A stretch of DNA of 53,745 nt from an uncultured Lachnospiraceae bacterium (GTDB taxonomy: Bacteria > Bacillota > Clostridia > Lachnospirales > Lachnospiraceae). The stretch's first letter is position 1; the number at the start of each line of letters is the position of its first letter. The notes beneath the pieces are model-generated. The model was given only the letters and a program-made list of their open reading frames with translations. It was not told where the DNA came from and made no database searches. Position numbers and translations under genes: made by a program. The DNA is taken from positions 1-53,745 of the forward strand of contig URRQ01000010.1 of NCBI GenBank assembly GCA_900550235.1, given 5' to 3'. Shown here piece by piece: positions 51,778 to 53,745 of the stretch.

Positions 51778-53511
51778 TTAGAGTTGTTGTATTTGAGAAA
51801 TATCAGAATCGATCATCAACGAATAGTTGGTGTAATAGACAACAAATCCCGGTTTACTTCCATTTGGCTTTTTGACATGTTTCTTTTCCACATAATCAAT
51901 CTCTACTTTTTCTGCGCCACGGTTTTTGGAATAATAAGCGGCAAGTCTTCCGGCTTCCTCGAACGTTCTGTCAGGTAATTCTTCCCCGTTGGTTTTTACG
52001 ATGACATGTGAGCCGGGAACTCCTTTGGCATGGAACCACCAGTCATTTCCGACAGCAAAATGGAAGGTCAATTCTTCATTCTGCAAGTTGTTTTTTCCAA
52101 CATACATATGGTAACCATCACTGGAAATATAATGAAATGGTTTGCTTAAGATTTTTTCTTTTTTCTTTGTATACTTTCTTCGGATAAAACCTGCTTCGGT
52201 CAATTCCTCTTTAATTTGAATCAAATCATCTTCGCTAAGAGCAATATCCAAAGAATTGCTGACAGATTCTAAGTAGGTGATCTCGTCCTTTGTTTCCTGG
52301 ATCAACTCAGACAATGCTTCAAACGTACGTTTCTGTTTGTTGTATTTATCAAAATATTTTTTTGCATTTTCCATTGCAGATTTTTGCGGGTCAAGAGGAA
52401 TACTTATCATTTCGTTTGTATAGTAATTGAGGGCATCTAGTTTTTTTGCTCCGTCTTCCAGGTTATATCCGTAAGTATGGATCAATTCCCCATATACTTT
52501 ATATTTTTCCCTGTTTTCCGTATCGCGAATCTGTTTGAATTGCAGATCGTATTTCTTACGATTTCGCTCCAATGCAGTTTGAACAACTCGACGAAGATCC
52601 ACCGATTTTTGACGGATTCGTGTCAGGTTATTTTTCTCAGAATAATAAGTCTCCAGTAATTGAGAAATAGAGGAGAATTCTTTTTTCTCATACATACAAA
52701 AATGAGAAAGAGGAAGCGCTGAAAAATCTTTCGGTTCACTTCCTTTATAGTAAATGGACGGAGAAAAATCTCCGGCTTTCATTTGCTCAAAATAAAGCGA
52801 AAACTGATTGAACAGATGATGCATAAAATCAGTGGATAAATCTGCAGGTGACATCGCAGACTCTATTCCGGACAGATAACAGATTTCTTCGGCAACAACA
52901 GGACTTATTCCGGTAAACGTGGTGTAAAGAGCTTTGGATAAAGCCATAGGTTTTTCTTGTAAAGCGTTAGTAAACTGCTCTTCAGATACAGTGAGTGGGT
53001 CAAGCTTTCCCATGGTATCCGGAATAAAATATTCGCGTCCAGGCAGAACCTCTCGCACAGAACTCATTTGAGAGGAGACGTGTTTGATGCTGTCAATGAT
53101 CATTCCATTTTCATTGCAGAAAATGATATTACTATGTTTACCCATAATCTCTACGATTAAAGTTTTTTTACATAAATCACCTAATTCATCCAAATGTTCA
53201 ATTTCAAAACAAATGATACGTTCCAGTTTTGGTTGATATATTTTGGCAATCCGTCCATTGTTGATATGCTTTCTCAAAAGCATACAGAAATTCGGAGCTG
53301 TCATTGGACTTGGTTTATTCGTATCTGTAAGGTAAATGAGTGGAAGAGAAGCGCTCGCAGAAATATAAAGACGCTTTTGTCCCCTCGGAAGCTTTATCGT
53401 TAGAAGCAGTTCGTCTGCCTCGGGTTGCGCAATTTTGTTAATTCGCCCATCTAATATGGTAGTCTGTAATTCTTGCACAATGTTTGCAATTGTAATTCCA
53501 TCGAAAGCCAT
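51778..53511 (-). CDS. rqcH: Rqc2 homologue RqcH (NFACT protein)
   Basis: A 577-residue NFACT-family protein that binds stalled 50S-peptidyl-tRNA complexes and recruits tRNA-Ala to add C-terminal alanine tails for degradation. It was formerly annotated fibronectin-binding protein. The NFACT-N domain (about 1-170) begins AFDGITIANIVQEL. A helix-hairpin-helix region and a long coiled coil (about 280-430, rich in Lys/Glu) follow. The NFACT-R domain contains WWFHAKGVPGSHVIVK (about 485-500). ATG 53511 is preferred over ATG 53517 because AAGGA precedes it at suitable spacing. Single gene. Confidence 0.93.
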   Translation of the reverse strand: MAFDGITIANIVQELQTTILDGRINKIAQPEADELLLTIKLPRGQKRLYISASASLPLIYLTDTNKPSPMTAPNFCMLLRKHINNGRIAKIYQPKLERIICFEIEHLDELGDLCKKTLIVEIMGKHSNIIFCNENGMIIDSIKHVSSQMSSVREVLPGREYFIPDTMGKLDPLTVSEEQFTNALQEKPMALSKALYTTFTGISPVVAEEICYLSGIESAMSPADLSTDFMHHLFNQFSLYFEQMKAGDFSPSIYYKGSEPKDFSALPLSHFCMYEKKEFSSISQLLETYYSEKNNLTRIRQKSVDLRRVVQTALERNRKKYDLQFKQIRDTENREKYKVYGELIHTYGYNLEDGAKKLDALNYYTNEMISIPLDPQKSAMENAKKYFDKYNKQKRTFEALSELIQETKDEITYLESVSNSLDIALSEDDLIQIKEELTEAGFIRRKYTKKKEKILSKPFHYISSDGYHMYVGKNNLQNEELTFHFAVGNDWWFHAKGVPGSHVIVKTNGEELPDRTFEEAGRLAAYYSKNRGAEKVEIDYVEKKHVKKPNGSKPGFVVYYTNYSLMIDSDISQIQQL

Positions 53512-53548
53512 AATCATTCCTTCTTTTCATTAAAAATTAATCTTTAAT

Positions 53549-53577
53549 AGTATAGCATGTATTACCTACAGAGTAAA
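53549..53577 (-). promoter_or_regulatory. Promoter of rqcH
   Basis: On the minus strand: TTTACT (53577-53572), 17 bases, TATACT (53554-53549), with TGC before the -10 (extended -10). The remaining DNA to the window end shows no gene. Confidence 0.7.
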
Positions 53578-53711
53578 TGGACAGGTTTTTAAAATATATA
53601 GGTAAAAGCTATAAACACATATAAAAAAACAATTAGACATTTGGAGATAAAGTATTACAATAATCATTGAATTGAAAATTGTTAACAAAAGGTAGTGTAA
53701 AGTAGCCTATG

Positions 53712-53739
53712 AAAAAATTGGAGCTAAAAAATAGCTCCA
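53712..53739 (-). terminator. Terminator of a gene beyond the right edge
   Basis: On the minus strand TGGAGCTA (53739-53732) pairs with TAGCTCCA (53726-53719), followed by ATTTTTT. This implies a leftward-reading gene just outside the window. Confidence 0.75.
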
Positions 53740-53745
53740 TTGGAA

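Noticed and set aside
1..53745. CRISPR arrays, prophage, toxin-antitoxin pairs or antiphage islands
   Set aside because: No regularly spaced repeats, phage structural or integrase genes, or recognisable defence genes were found. The only mobile DNA seen is the IS30 fragment.

Overview
The window looks like a chromosomal segment of a spore-forming, low-GC Gram-positive anaerobe of the class Clostridia, most likely family Lachnospiraceae. The reasons are spoIVA, the gene order dgt-dnaG-rpoD-trmK-Nif3, AT-rich DNA with strong AGGAGG ribosome binding sites, and a selenium-type molybdenum hydroxylase cluster. The genus cannot be fixed from the sequence alone. Nearly all of it is ordinary core genome in short co-directional operons separated by clear intrinsic terminators. 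The only mobile DNA seen is an IS30-family transposase at the left edge.

Layout. 1-1270: IS30-type transposase (minus strand) whose C-terminus looks cut short, then tRNA-Leu(AAG) with its own promoter and terminator. 1.5-9.7 kb: a DUF2935 gene, then the replication/transcription operon dgt-dnaG-rpoD-trmK-Nif3-nucleoside kinase. 9.7-11.7 kb: aroC and an RluA-type pseudouridine synthase on the minus strand. 11.9-16.9 kb: L,D-transpeptidase, tgt, yajC and a Xaa-Pro aminopeptidase. 17.0-23.8 kb: leuB-ilvD-ilvB-serC-serA, for branched-chain amino acid and serine synthesis, without ilvN, ilvC or leuACD nearby. 23.8-26.3 kb: anchored polysaccharide deacetylase, and PRPP synthetase on the minus strand. 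26.5-32.4 kb: a DUF512 radical-SAM-like protein, der-plsY-gpsA and spoIVA. 32.5-35.3 kb: xanthine/uracil permease, xpt and an HD hydrolase. 35.4-38.4 kb: XRE-TPR regulator, Rpn-type nuclease with a structured leader, and a DUF6512 membrane protein. 38.5-44.6 kb: a three-subunit xanthine-dehydrogenase-type hydroxylase followed by a YgfJ-YqeB fusion, YqeC and a MogA-like protein. 44.6-47.5 kb: membrane MutS-like ATPase, rnhA and rnpB. 47.5-53.5 kb: pyrBI with a long leader, pheA, a DUF815 ATPase and an RqcH homologue.

How the genes fit together. Purine functions recur between 32.5 and 44.6 kb: uptake, phosphoribosylation of xanthine, a nucleotide-type HD hydrolase and a xanthine-dehydrogenase-like enzyme with its selenium/molybdenum maturation genes. 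This suggests a purine-using strategy, although the enzyme's substrate is inferred. PRPP synthetase, pyrBI, xpt and the nucleoside kinase add further nucleotide metabolism.

The most unusual object is the RNase P RNA gene at 46852-47420. Its core is recognisable, but helix P12 has grown to about 230 nt. It is closed by a perfect helix of 22 base pairs and contains two 72-nt tandem copies of a structured repeat. Each copy carries a hairpin with a tandem G-A/G-A motif. Substitutions between the copies fall mainly outside the base-paired parts, as expected of selection on RNA. Other candidates worth a look are the pyrB leader, with a terminator-like hairpin almost at the transcript start, and the structured leader of the Rpn gene, which carries a six-codon reading frame.
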